A stretch of 64,000 nt of DNA from assembly GCA_963666805.2 (NCBI GenBank), contig CAXXWR010000007.1:62001-126000 (forward strand), written 5' to 3'. The notes beneath the pieces were generated by a model. That model searched no databases. It was not told where the DNA came from and was given only the letters and a program-made list of their open reading frames with translations. This DNA is from Fusibacter sp963666805. Its GTDB lineage: Bacteria; Bacillota; Clostridia; Peptostreptococcales; Acidaminobacteraceae. Every line of letters begins with the position of its first letter. The stretch's first letter is position 1. Below, one piece after another: positions 52,946 to 61,745 of the stretch. Position numbers and translations under genes: made by a program.

Positions 52946-53007
52946 AATAGTTTGACATCAAACTATTTAACAATTATAATTAGAGAATAGTTCGATGACG
53001 AACTATT
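52946..53007 (+). promoter_or_regulatory. Promoter of the oxidoreductase gene with two MarR-type operators
   Basis: TTGACA (52952-52957) and TATAAT (52975-52980) are consensus hexamers with a 17-base spacer. Operator 1, AATAGTTTG-ACAT-CAAACTATT (52946-52967), covers the -35. Operator 2, AATAGTTCG-ATGA-CGAACTATT (52986-53007), lies over the start site and beyond. The repeats share 9-base arms with one difference and are 40 bases apart, about four helical turns, so dimers would sit on the same face. Confidence 0.88.
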
Positions 53008-53048
53008 TACTTTAAAAGATCTTAAATCATCAAACAGGAGGTTATTAT

Positions 53049-54035
53049 ATGAATTATCGTGCATTTAGAGTCCATGTCAATGACAAAGAAATTACAAGAG
53101 GTATTGAGACACTTGATATGTCATCGCTTCCAGAAGGTGACGTTTTAATTGCTGTCCACTACTCTTCATTAAACTATAAAGATGCCCTCTCTGCTAATGG
53201 CAACAGAGGTGTTTCTAAAAATTATCCGCACACACCTGGTATAGATGCTGCAGGGATTGTTGAAAAATCAACTTCTCCTCATTTCAAAAGTGGAGACCGT
53301 GTCATTGTTACAGGCTATAATTTAGGAATGAATGTAGATGGTGGTTTAGCTGAATACATTTCAGTTCCAGAAAGCTGGGTAGTTAATTGTCCAGACAATC
53401 TTTCATTGAAAGATGCTATGATTTACGGAACGGCTGGCTTTACAGCTGCCCTTTCAGTCAATAAAATTGTTGAAAATGTTGATACTGATCAAGGTGAAAT
53501 CCTCGTGACGGGTTCAACAGGCGGCGTAGGGAGTATTGCCATCGCTATTTTAGCTAAGCTAGGGTATCATGTTCTTGCAACAACAGGAAAAATGCAACAT
53601 GCCGATTATCTTCATCAACTTGGCGCTGAGAAAATTTTAACAAGAGAAGATGTACTGGATGAAAGCGGTAGACCCCTCCTCAAACCTAAATGGGCTTCAT
53701 CAATTGATACGGTCGGTGGTGAAACACTCAACTCAGTTATCAAAGCCACTGCATATGGTGGACATGTGACAACTTGCGGAAATGTAGGTGGTGCAAGTTT
53801 TGAAACATCTGTTTATCCATTTATTTTAAATGGCGTCACCCTTCATGGGATTGATTCTGTTAACTGCAACATGTCAACTCGTCAAACTGTTTGGTCTCAC
53901 CTTTCATCAGACTGGTCAGTACCTAAGCTGCTAAATGCTTACAATGAAATCACACTTGATGAAGTTGAAGCCTCTATTCAGGCTTTATTAGATGGCACTC
54001 ACAAAGGGAGAACCATTGTAAAAATTAAAGCATAA
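53049..54035 (+). CDS. YhdH/YhfP-family quinone oxidoreductase (acrylyl-CoA reductase type)
   Basis: A 328-residue NADPH-dependent medium-chain dehydrogenase without the catalytic zinc site. Features are NYKDALSANGNRGVSKNYPHTPGIDAAG near the N-terminus, VLVTG-like strand with GSTGGVGSIA (NADP-binding) and SIDTVGGETL. The YhdH/YhfP family reduces quinones or acrylyl-CoA; the true substrate is unknown. AGGAGG precedes the ATG. Expression is probably repressed by the divergent MarR protein and induced when the effector releases it. Confidence 0.9.
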   Translation: MNYRAFRVHVNDKEITRGIETLDMSSLPEGDVLIAVHYSSLNYKDALSANGNRGVSKNYPHTPGIDAAGIVEKSTSPHFKSGDRVIVTGYNLGMNVDGGLAEYISVPESWVVNCPDNLSLKDAMIYGTAGFTAALSVNKIVENVDTDQGEILVTGSTGGVGSIAIAILAKLGYHVLATTGKMQHADYLHQLGAEKILTREDVLDESGRPLLKPKWASSIDTVGGETLNSVIKATAYGGHVTTCGNVGGASFETSVYPFILNGVTLHGIDSVNCNMSTRQTVWSHLSSDWSVPKLLNAYNEITLDEVEASIQALLDGTHKGRTIVKIKA

Positions 54036-54079
54036 TTTTTCTCCATTTAATAAGGACAGCATAATATAGATATTAAAAA

Positions 54080-54152
54080 AAGGAGCTACTAGCCCTAAGT
54101 TAACTGATATGACTTTTCCACCATTCAGTCCCTTAGTCGCTTATAGCTCCTT
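54080..54152. terminator. Long imperfect hairpin between convergent genes
   Basis: The outer stem AAGGAGCTA/TAGCTCCTT (nine pairs) encloses CTAAG/CTTAG and ACTGA/TCAGT, giving a three-part stem with internal loops and a large apical loop. A-runs and T-rich flanks make it usable as a terminator for the oxidoreductase (plus) and flavoprotein (minus) genes, although it is larger than usual. Confidence 0.65.
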
Positions 54153-54176
54153 ATTATTTAAATTCTTTTTCTTCCT

Positions 54177-54764
54177 CTAGTGACTATATTTTTGCCCTTC
54201 ACCTTCAATTGCAGATACGATTCTATCCGAAATGATATCTTTAATTAGTATGTTTTTTTCAACAGGATATTCTATTGTATTATAATATTCAATATCATCA
54301 ATCACTTCAAATGCCATTTGTTTTAGTGAATCAATCATACTATTTACCGTTACACCCATGGCTTCTTTTTGTTGACCTTTGCAAACGCCGAGTACAATGG
54401 CTCTTTGCTTTTGACGATACTCCTCGTGAAATTCACGAAATGTTTCTATCTGGAAAGCCCTATCAATAAATGCTTTCATTTGAGCAGAAACATTATTATG
54501 GTAAGACGGTGAAGCAAGCACTACGCCATCCGATTTATATATCTCCTCTAAAATAGGAGTCCATTCGTCATTTATAGCACACTTTCCAGTTCTAAGGCAC
54601 GTTTCACAACCATTACACGTTCTTATATTTTCATGGTTTAATTGATACATAGAAGTTGAAATATCAACAGACTCAAGTGCAGACTGAATATACTCACACA
54701 AAAGTGATGTATTTTGATTCATCCTTGAACTGCCAACAACAATCACCCATTTTTCTTTCATCAT
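54177..54764 (-). CDS. Iron-sulfur flavoprotein / NADPH-dependent FMN reductase-family protein
   Basis: A 195-residue flavodoxin-like protein. The phosphate-binding loop (VVGSSRMNQNTS), a Cys motif CNGCETCLRTGKC that matches the cluster-binding pattern of iron-sulfur flavoproteins, and the FMN-side segment ASPSYHNNVSAQMKAFIDR are visible. It probably shuttles electrons or reduces quinones and similar acceptors. GAGGGGG precedes the ATG at 54764; the next codon is also ATG and gives better spacing. It converges with the oxidoreductase gene. Confidence 0.88.
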   Translation of the reverse strand: MMKEKWVIVVGSSRMNQNTSLLCEYIQSALESVDISTSMYQLNHENIRTCNGCETCLRTGKCAINDEWTPILEEIYKSDGVVLASPSYHNNVSAQMKAFIDRAFQIETFREFHEEYRQKQRAIVLGVCKGQQKEAMGVTVNSMIDSLKQMAFEVIDDIEYYNTIEYPVEKNILIKDIISDRIVSAIEGEGQKYSH

Positions 54765-55113
54765 TATTCCCCCTCAATAAGCCGCTTCTCTAAGGCAACC
54801 CACACCTTATGCGTAAAATTAGACCCCTTAATCACTCCCCCAATCTCTTAAATAATGAATACTCTACCCTATTTGCATTAAGGGATTGAGAAGTCGTTTT
54901 CACACTCTTTTTCTCTTAACTCATGCAGGAATAAAAGTCCCAAGACATTTATAATTTCATTTTATATTACTTTCAAGGGGGATTCAATCCATTTTCAAGA
55001 TAAATCGTACTATTAAACTCAGTATTATTCAAAAGAGAGTGAAAATGAGCAATGTCATTTTAGGCAAATTCCCTTATTTCACGGGTTTATCCCCCCTTCC
55101 CCCCCTCATCTTA
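54765..55113. other. Gene-free gap upstream of the flavoprotein gene
   Basis: A 349-base AT-rich gap. I see no ORF with a ribosome site, no tRNA and no terminator with a clear T-run. The GH51 gene ends at its right side and the flavoprotein gene starts at its left, both on the minus strand, so it must hold the flavoprotein promoter, which I could not place. Confidence 0.5.
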
Positions 55114-56625
55114 TCAACTTACTTTAAGGCGAATCATATGCCAAGAAGCACCTATCAAATGGGTCTTTAAATAGCCCTCTTCTATCTTTGTATAATGAAC
55201 ACTCTCTGGCACTACTGATTCAGCCACTGAAGAATTTCGAGCTTTTAAGTCTGGATGTGACAAGACTTGATGTTCAATCAAACGACATGTTTTAAATCGT
55301 CTTATATCAGCTTCAAATTCAATATTCTCTTCAATATTGCGATTGACTATAAAAAGCGTTACTTCACTGGTTTCTTCATTGTATACTGTAGTACTTTCAA
55401 TATCCGTCACCCTACCATGATTAAGGGTCTGATGACAAGGCGATTGATTAAGGGTATGTAGTAAAATGCCTTTTCCATACTGTGATGCCTGCATAAAAGG
55501 AAAATAAATCGTTTGTCGCCATGCCTTTCCCTCTTTTTCTGTCATAACAGGCGCCAAAACGTTAACAAGCTGGGCTAAACAAGCTATCTTAACGCGGTCT
55601 GCATGATTCATTAATGTAATAATCATTAGACCAACCATTAGAGCATCTTCAAATGTATAGTACTCCTCTAAAAGGTGTGGTGCTAACTGCCAAGGATAAT
55701 TTTGTGTAATATCTTGCTCTTGTTTTTTAGAGTGAAACCAAACATTCCATTCGTCAAAACTAAGATACATGGTTTTATTGCTTCTCTTCTTTGCTTTAAC
55801 ATAATCACAAGTAGCAATAACCGTTTTTATAAAGGCATCCATATCGTCCGATTGCGCTAGATAATCTGAACTGTCTTCATTGAGATTACCATAATATTGA
55901 TGGAGAGAAATATAATCTACATCATCATAATTATGCATTAAAGTATGTGCCTCCCATTCAGGGAAAGTCGGCATTTCTTTAAAAGAACTCCCACAAGAGA
56001 CCAACTCAATACTTGGGTCCATCATTTTCATTGCTTTAGCCGTTTCATGAGAGAGTCGGCCATACTCTTCCATTGTTTTTTTGCCAATTTGCCATTCACC
56101 GTCCATTTCATTACCTAAACACCACAGCTTAATGTGGTATGGCTCTTCAATCCCATGTGATCGTCTCATATTGGCATAATAAGAATCTGTATTTAAATTA
56201 CAGTATTCAAGGAGATTAAGCGCATCCTTTACGCCGCGCGTCCCCAAATTAACAGCCATCATCATATCTGCATTTACAGCTTGAGTCCAGTGATAAAACT
56301 CATCTAATCCCACCTTATTAGGCTCTAAAGTTCGCCATGCCAAATCTAATCGTGTCTTTCTTCCTTCTAAAGGTCCTACACTATCTTCCCAGAAAAAATT
56401 TGAAACAAAATTACCACCCGGGTACCTAATAATAGGCACTTTAAGTGCCTTTACAAGTTCGATTACATCTGTCCTAAACCCCCGATCGTTGGCTAACGGA
56501 TGATTAGGCTCATAAATGCCATCATATACCGCCCGCCCCAAGTGTTCAATAAAAGATCCAAATAATCGTTCACTTATCTTTGCCACTTGATAGGAACTAT
56601 CAATCACTATTGTCGCTTTCTTCAT
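55114..56625 (-). CDS. Alpha-L-arabinofuranosidase, GH51 family
   Basis: Releases arabinose from arabinan or arabinoxylan side chains. The ATG at 56625 follows AAAGGAG and gives 503 residues with no signal peptide, so it is intracellular and acts on imported oligosaccharides. The (beta/alpha)8 domain carries the acid/base Glu173 (WCLGNEMDG) and the nucleophile Glu292 (SFDEWNVW), both in the GH51 context; RYPGGNF is also typical. A C-terminal beta domain follows. No transporter or other arabinose gene is adjacent, so it stands alone. Confidence 0.94.
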   Translation of the reverse strand: MKKATIVIDSSYQVAKISERLFGSFIEHLGRAVYDGIYEPNHPLANDRGFRTDVIELVKALKVPIIRYPGGNFVSNFFWEDSVGPLEGRKTRLDLAWRTLEPNKVGLDEFYHWTQAVNADMMMAVNLGTRGVKDALNLLEYCNLNTDSYYANMRRSHGIEEPYHIKLWCLGNEMDGEWQIGKKTMEEYGRLSHETAKAMKMMDPSIELVSCGSSFKEMPTFPEWEAHTLMHNYDDVDYISLHQYYGNLNEDSSDYLAQSDDMDAFIKTVIATCDYVKAKKRSNKTMYLSFDEWNVWFHSKKQEQDITQNYPWQLAPHLLEEYYTFEDALMVGLMIITLMNHADRVKIACLAQLVNVLAPVMTEKEGKAWRQTIYFPFMQASQYGKGILLHTLNQSPCHQTLNHGRVTDIESTTVYNEETSEVTLFIVNRNIEENIEFEADIRRFKTCRLIEHQVLSHPDLKARNSSVAESVVPESVHYTKIEEGYLKTHLIGASWHMIRLKVS

Positions 56626-56702
56626 CAGTAAATCTCCTTTCATCATTAATTACTCTCTTTATTATATTAGCACACGTCACACTATTCTTACTAAAAACAT
56701 TA

Positions 56703-56740
56703 AAAACCACCAAAAGTTGGATGCTACCTTTGGTGGTTTT
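56703..56740 (-). terminator. Terminator after clpB
   Basis: AAAACCACCAAAGG and CTTTTGGTGGTTTT pair around the loop, followed by further T on the minus strand, 49 bases beyond the clpB stop. Confidence 0.88.
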
Positions 56741-56788
56741 ATCTTTATTTTCTCTATTCTTTTTTCTTATTCAATCAAGCTTTTTTCT

Positions 56789-59374
56789 TTATTGATTTAA
56801 AATCCATGTGTCATGATCATAGTCAATTGAAAGTGGTTGATTATCTTTAATATTACCCTTAATAATTTCTCGACCCAGAAGGGTTTCAATTTTTTGTTGT
56901 AAAAATCTTTTAAGGGGTCTTGCTCCAAAATGGACATCATAAGCTGATTCAATAACATAATCTTTTGCTCGCTCTGTTAAAGACAAACGAATATGTCGAC
57001 TTTCTAGTCTCTTTTCAATGTCTTTAACCAACAAGTCAATAATCATTCTGACTTCACTCTTAATAAGAGGCGTATAGAATACAATTTCATCCAAACGATT
57101 AAGAAACTCAGGTCTAAAATATTGATAGAGCTCTGTTCGAATAGATTGTTTAGTCGCCTCTGTAATTTGACCCTCTTCTGTTACCTCATTTAAGAGTTTG
57201 TCAGAGCCAATATTAGAGGTCATTATAATAATTGTATTTTTAAAGTCTACCGTCCGTCCTTGAGAATCTGTAATGTGTCCATCATCTAAAACTTGAAGTA
57301 ACACATTAAATACATCTGCATGGGCTTTCTCAACTTCGTCAAATAGAACAACACTATACGGTTTTCTTCTTACCGCTTCTGTCAGCTGTCCACCTTCTTC
57401 AAAACCAACATATCCTGGAGGCGCTCCAATCATTCTGGCTACCGAATGACGCTCCATATATTCACTCATATCAATTCGAATCATACTCTCTTCCGAATCA
57501 AATAACACTTCTGCAAGGGACTTTGCCAATTCTGTCTTTCCAACGCCAGTAGGACCTAAGAATAAAAAGGAACCAATGGGTTTTGAAGGGTCTTTTATAC
57601 CTGCTCTTGACCGGATAATAGCATCTGTTACACGCTGAACTGCTTCGTCTTGTCCAATCACCCTCTCATGTAAAGTCTTATCTAAATGCAATAACTTTTC
57701 ACGCTCTCCTTCCACTAATTTTTCAAGTGGAATGCCTGTCCATCGTGAAACAATACCCGCAATTTCATCAGCGGTTACCGTTTGACGAATTAAATGATTA
57801 GAAAGACCCTCTTGTTCAGACTCAAGAGAAAGTGCTTCAATTGCTCTTTCTAGTTCTGGTTTTTTTCCATATTTTAATTCAGCAGCTTTATTGAGATCAT
57901 AAGCTCTTTCAGCCATTTCAATATCATGTGTCACCTGATCCAATTCTTTTTTCAAATGACTCATTCGTTCAAGCTCATTTTTCTCGTTATCCCATTTAGA
58001 CTTTTGGCGTTTAAAGTCATCTCTCAACTCTGCCAATTCCTTTTGGAGACTGGTCAGTCTCTGTTTTGCATACTTATCTTTTTCTTTATTGAGAGCTGCT
58101 TCTTCAATTTCCATCGTCATTATTTTACGAGAAACTTCATCGAGTTCAGTTGGCATCGACTCTATTTCTGTTTTAATCAAAGCACAAGCTTCATCAACGA
58201 GGTCAATTGCCTTATCAGGTAAAAAACGATCTGAAATATAGCGATCAGATAACTCAGCCGCTTGAATTAAAGCATAATCACTAATATTGACTTTATGATA
58301 TAACTCATAGCGTTCTCTCAATCCTCTCAAAATAGTAATTGTACTCTCAACAGATGGTTCTTCCACTTTCACCGGCTGGAATCTTCGCTCAAGCGCACTA
58401 TCTTTTTCTATATACTTTTTATATTCTGAAAGGGTAGTTGCCCCTATACAAAATAATTCACCTCTCGCTAACATCGGTTTAAGCATATTACCCGCATCCA
58501 TTGCACCGTCAGACTTTCCAGCACCTACAATCGTGTGAAGTTCATCAATAAACATAATAATATTACCATTGCTCTTTTTAATTTCATCCAATACAGCCTT
58601 TAAGCGCTCTTCAAATTCACCTCTAAATTTTGCGCCTGCTATCAAGGCACCCATATCAAGAGCAAAAATAGTTTTATCTTTTAAACTATCTGGAACATCG
58701 CCTTTAACAATACGATGGGCTAAACCTTCTGCAATAGCCGTTTTACCAACGCCTGGTTCTCCAATTAACACAGGATTATTTTTAGTTTTACGTGATAAGA
58801 TTTGAATCGTTCTCCTGATTTCTTCATCACGACCTATAACGGGATCCAATTTGTTATTTTGAGCCAATTCAACGAGATCAGAACCATACTTGTTAAGGAC
58901 ATCATAAGTATCTTCTGGATTATCGGAAGACACCCTTTGATTCCCCCTAATCTCTTTTAGAACACTTTTAACGGCTTCTTCTGTCACCTGATGATTTATT
59001 AACACTTTTTTGAAATCGGCTGGACCATTTTCAAGCATTGATAAAAGAATATGTTCAACACTTACATACTGGTCATTCATTTTTTGAGCTATTTTTTCTG
59101 CTTTAAGTAAAATTTTATTGCTTGCCATACTCAAATAGATGGAATCTTGTCCTGATACCTTAGGCAGTTTTTCAATCCGCTTAATCAGAGATTCTTTTAG
59201 TAAGTCAACTTGACTCATTCGATTAATCATTTGATAAATCAAACCTTGCTTTTCTTCCAATAATCCTAACAAAAGATGCTCAGGCTCTATTGCACTATTG
59301 CCATAATCATCTGCTAACAATTGGGATTGATTCAACCCTTCAACAGAACTCTTTGTCAATTTATTCATATCCAT
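56789..59374 (-). CDS. clpB: ATP-dependent disaggregase chaperone ClpB
   Basis: With DnaK it rescues aggregated proteins after heat stress. The ATG at 59374 (after GAGGTGG) gives 861 residues. Order: N-terminal Clp domain (about 1-145), first AAA+ module with Walker A GEPGVGKTA, a long coiled-coil middle domain (about 400-520, diagnostic of ClpB against ClpC or ClpA), second AAA+ module with GPTGVGKTE, and a C-terminal domain ending VHFGARPLKRFLQ. Expression is probably repressed by HrcA through the CIRCE-like site upstream. Confidence 0.96.
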   Translation of the reverse strand: MDMNKLTKSSVEGLNQSQLLADDYGNSAIEPEHLLLGLLEEKQGLIYQMINRMSQVDLLKESLIKRIEKLPKVSGQDSIYLSMASNKILLKAEKIAQKMNDQYVSVEHILLSMLENGPADFKKVLINHQVTEEAVKSVLKEIRGNQRVSSDNPEDTYDVLNKYGSDLVELAQNNKLDPVIGRDEEIRRTIQILSRKTKNNPVLIGEPGVGKTAIAEGLAHRIVKGDVPDSLKDKTIFALDMGALIAGAKFRGEFEERLKAVLDEIKKSNGNIIMFIDELHTIVGAGKSDGAMDAGNMLKPMLARGELFCIGATTLSEYKKYIEKDSALERRFQPVKVEEPSVESTITILRGLRERYELYHKVNISDYALIQAAELSDRYISDRFLPDKAIDLVDEACALIKTEIESMPTELDEVSRKIMTMEIEEAALNKEKDKYAKQRLTSLQKELAELRDDFKRQKSKWDNEKNELERMSHLKKELDQVTHDIEMAERAYDLNKAAELKYGKKPELERAIEALSLESEQEGLSNHLIRQTVTADEIAGIVSRWTGIPLEKLVEGEREKLLHLDKTLHERVIGQDEAVQRVTDAIIRSRAGIKDPSKPIGSFLFLGPTGVGKTELAKSLAEVLFDSEESMIRIDMSEYMERHSVARMIGAPPGYVGFEEGGQLTEAVRRKPYSVVLFDEVEKAHADVFNVLLQVLDDGHITDSQGRTVDFKNTIIIMTSNIGSDKLLNEVTEEGQITEATKQSIRTELYQYFRPEFLNRLDEIVFYTPLIKSEVRMIIDLLVKDIEKRLESRHIRLSLTERAKDYVIESAYDVHFGARPLKRFLQQKIETLLGREIIKGNIKDNQPLSIDYDHDTWILNQ

Positions 59375-59436
59375 AAACATCCACCTCACTTCTCTATATT
59401 CATTGATTAATATTGTTTTTTATATTATATTACTTT

Positions 59437-59463
59437 TTAGCAGCCAACACATCAGAGTGCTAA
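59437..59463 (-). promoter_or_regulatory. CIRCE-like HrcA operator upstream of clpB
   Basis: Read on the minus strand: TTAGCACTC, nine bases, GGCTGCTAA. The first half is a perfect CIRCE arm; the second differs from GAGTGCTAA at two positions. A promoter (TTGGCT, 17 bases, TATAAA) overlaps its right half, where HrcA would block polymerase. Confidence 0.78.
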
Positions 59464-59548
59464 CATCTATAATTATCTTACCATTTTTGAACTATTTTTC
59501 AATCCTTTTTAGGTTATTTTACAATTCATTCACGCCCTATTTACAAAT

Positions 59549-59586
59549 AAAAAAGCCCTCCTTATAAGTGTTTATAAGGAGGGCTT
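59549..59586 (-). terminator. Terminator after yebC
   Basis: AAGCCCTCCTTATAA and TTATAAGGAGGGCTT form a 15-pair perfect stem around four bases, with six A (T on the minus strand) at the exit, 24 bases after the yebC stop. Confidence 0.92.
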
Positions 59587-59610
59587 AACCTGTGAACTTT
59601 TCATTTCAAA

Positions 59611-60336
59611 CTATTCAGTTTCTTCCCAGTTATGATAAACATTTTGTACATCATCATTGTCTTCTAAAAGATCAATTAATTTATTCATATACTTAATATC
59701 TTCTTCATCTGTTAACTGAGTCATTGTTTGAGGCAAATAACGTAATTCTGCCATTGAAAATTTATAACCTGCATCTGCAAGGGCATCACGAACAGCTGCA
59801 AAGTCTGCAATTTCAGTAATAATTTCATAATAATCTTCTTCTATTGATAAATCTTCTGCACCTGCTTCAATAACAGACATTTCAACTTCTTCATCATCCA
59901 TCTCATCTGTTTTTTCAATAATTAAAACACCCTTATGGTCAAACATGAAGCTAACTGAACCATTGACACCTAAGTTTCCCTTGCCTTTTACAAAGTAGCT
60001 TCTAACGTCTGCCGCTGTTCTGTTTGTGTTTGTCTGTAAGACATTCTACTAAAACAGCTACACCACCTGGTCCATAACCTTCATAAGTTAATTCTGTAAA
60101 GATAGCATTATCACCTTCGCCACTACCTTTTTTGACAGCTCTATCAATATTATCATTAGGCATATTAGCAGCCTTAGCTTTTTTCTATTGCACTTTTTAA
60201 CGCTGCATTATACTCAGGGTCAGGTCCCCCCTTCTTTCGCTGCCACCATAATATAGCGACCTAACTTCGTAAATTCTTTCGCTTTTTTAGCGTCTTGTTT
60301 TCCTTTTCGATTAATGATCGTTCCTATTCTTCCCAC
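59611..60336 (-). pseudogene. yebC: YebC/PmpR-family regulator, frame broken by three single-base insertions
   Basis: A YebC-family protein (TACO1/PmpR) of translation or transcription regulation. The gene starts at a GTG at 60336 (GGAGAG upstream; VGRIGTIINRKGKQDAKKAKE) and shifts frame in the runs at 60226-60231 (C on plus), 60179-60184 (T on plus) and around 60022-60031. Removing one base at each gives exactly 240 residues with conserved segments NAALKSAIEKAK, TYEGYGPGGVAVLVECLTD and NRTAADVRS. All three sites are or adjoin homopolymers, and the protein remains intact around them, so I read them as sequencing errors rather than decay. Confidence 0.85.
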
Positions 60337-60497
60337 GGTTATCTCTCCATTTCTTAACAATATAATGCAAAAATATAATAACACACTATGGCATCTTTTC
60401 CTAGTCATTTTGTCGTAGTGTTGATTGATGGATAACTTATACAAGATAAAGTCACCATTATAGTATAACACATCTTCCCGTCATCATTCTAGTCCAT

Positions 60498-60524
60498 AAA
60501 AAAGCGTCCTCAATAAGGACGCTT
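60498..60524 (-). terminator. Terminator after the CoA-binding-protein gene
   Basis: AAGCGTCC and GGACGCTT pair around seven bases, with six T following on the minus strand. Confidence 0.88.
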
Positions 60525-60624
60525 CGTTATATGTCTTAGGGCATTCTTAGCCATTCAATTAAGCACTTAAGAGGGCTGAATCTCCCTTATCTCTTTTGTT
60601 ATTTAGAATGGTCATTAAGCAAAT

Positions 60625-61038
60625 TTATGCTTCTTCATGTGCCTGACCTGCTCTTCTATCAAGCTCAACCAGTACACAATTTAAATAAACCGTATTGATT
60701 GATTCACTTTCTGACTTTTCTATAAGTTCAGGAGTAAAAGTTCCTGGTTGAAACCAAATATTATCAATCCCCAGATGAATCACTTCATCAAGTGTTTTTT
60801 CTGCACGTTCTGGTGAAACCACTACATCTACGCAGTCCACTTTTTGAGGTAAGTCAGCAAGTGACGGATAGCATTTATCGCCTTCAATCGACTCATATCT
60901 AGGATTCACAGGATAAACTTCATATCCAAATTGTTTTAACTTTTGGTATATCTTGTAACCAAATTTAGAAGAATTTTCTGTTGCACCAACCACTGCCCAC
61001 ACTTTTTGGTCTAACATCATTTGAATTAACTCATCCAT
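60625..61038 (-). CDS. CoA-binding-domain protein (YccU-like)
   Basis: A 137-residue protein made of one CoA-binding Rossmann domain: VWAVVGATENSSKFGYKIYQKL and YEVYPVNPRY are the family's typical motifs, with YLNCVLVEL at the C-terminus. Function is not established in this family; it resembles the CoA-binding half of succinyl-CoA synthetase alpha. AAAGGAGG precedes the ATG at 61038. The frame is intact, unlike its neighbours. It is close to the yigZ gene on the same strand (66 bases). Confidence 0.88.
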   Translation of the reverse strand: MDELIQMMLDQKVWAVVGATENSSKFGYKIYQKLKQFGYEVYPVNPRYESIEGDKCYPSLADLPQKVDCVDVVVSPERAEKTLDEVIHLGIDNIWFQPGTFTPELIEKSESESINTVYLNCVLVELDRRAGQAHEEA

Positions 61039-61104
61039 TATATTGCCTCCTTTATTTCTATCTTTCTATTTTCGATAATCTCATTTAGTGACAGGTGCCT
61101 TACC

Positions 61105-61743
61105 TTACAATGTACTGGCAAGTGACTTATACACCTCATCTAACCAACTTATATGAATTTGTCCAGAAGAAAGTTCAATTAATTCTTTTTCAAAACCACT
61201 GGTACGATCACTTTGAATCGAAAGCTTTAAAGTCACATTGGCTTCAAAAATACTCTCTTCAACAACAATGGATTCATCTTGTCGGATAAGATTTTCTATC
61301 ATCCCATGCAATGGGTAATCATAGGCAATTAAAGCCTGTCGATAAAGAACTTTTTTCACAATCGTAGAGGCCTTAAGTCCCATTTTGGCTGACTCAGTAT
61401 AAGCTCTTACCAATCCGCCTGTTCCTAACTTTATACCCCCAAAATAACGGGTTATAACAATACAAACATTGGTAATTCCTTCATGCTTTAGCATTTCAAG
61501 AATTGGAATTCCAGCTGTTCCAGAAGGTTCTCCATCATCCGAATATTTTTGAACTGCCATATCTTCACCTAACAAATAAACAGGAACATTATGTGTTGCA
61601 TTATAATGTTTTTTATTAACTTGCTCAATAAAGGCATTGGCCTCTTCTTCCGATTCAGTGGGCAAGACATGAGCAATAAATTTGGATTTTGAAATACTCA
61701 TTTCATAAGTTGACGCTTGTTTCACCGTCAGATATTCTTTCAT
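61105..61743 (-). CDS. YigZ/IMPACT-family protein
   Basis: A 212-residue protein of the YigZ (IMPACT) family: SKFIAHVLPTESEEEANAFIEQV, DDGEPSGTAGIPILEML and the GGIKLGTGGLVRAYTESA motif are typical. The family is linked to translation regulation in eukaryotes; its bacterial function is unknown. The ATG at 61743 starts just after the hflX stop (TAG GC ATG). The frame is intact. It is probably coupled to hflX. Confidence 0.92.
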   Translation of the reverse strand: MKEYLTVKQASTYEMSISKSKFIAHVLPTESEEEANAFIEQVNKKHYNATHNVPVYLLGEDMAVQKYSDDGEPSGTAGIPILEMLKHEGITNVCIVITRYFGGIKLGTGGLVRAYTESAKMGLKASTIVKKVLYRQALIAYDYPLHGMIENLIRQDESIVVEESIFEANVTLKLSIQSDRTSGFEKELIELSSGQIHISWLDEVYKSLASTL

Positions 61744-61745
61744 GC

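Noticed and set aside
54925..54960. Sequence resembling the S-box tail (CATGCAGGAATA) in the gap before the GH51 gene
   Set aside because: Lacks the GAGAG...CAGCAACC core and P1 arms; a chance match.
59611..59946. Separate 111-residue protein starting MFDHKG
   Set aside because: It is the C-terminal part of YebC starting at an internal Met after frameshifts.
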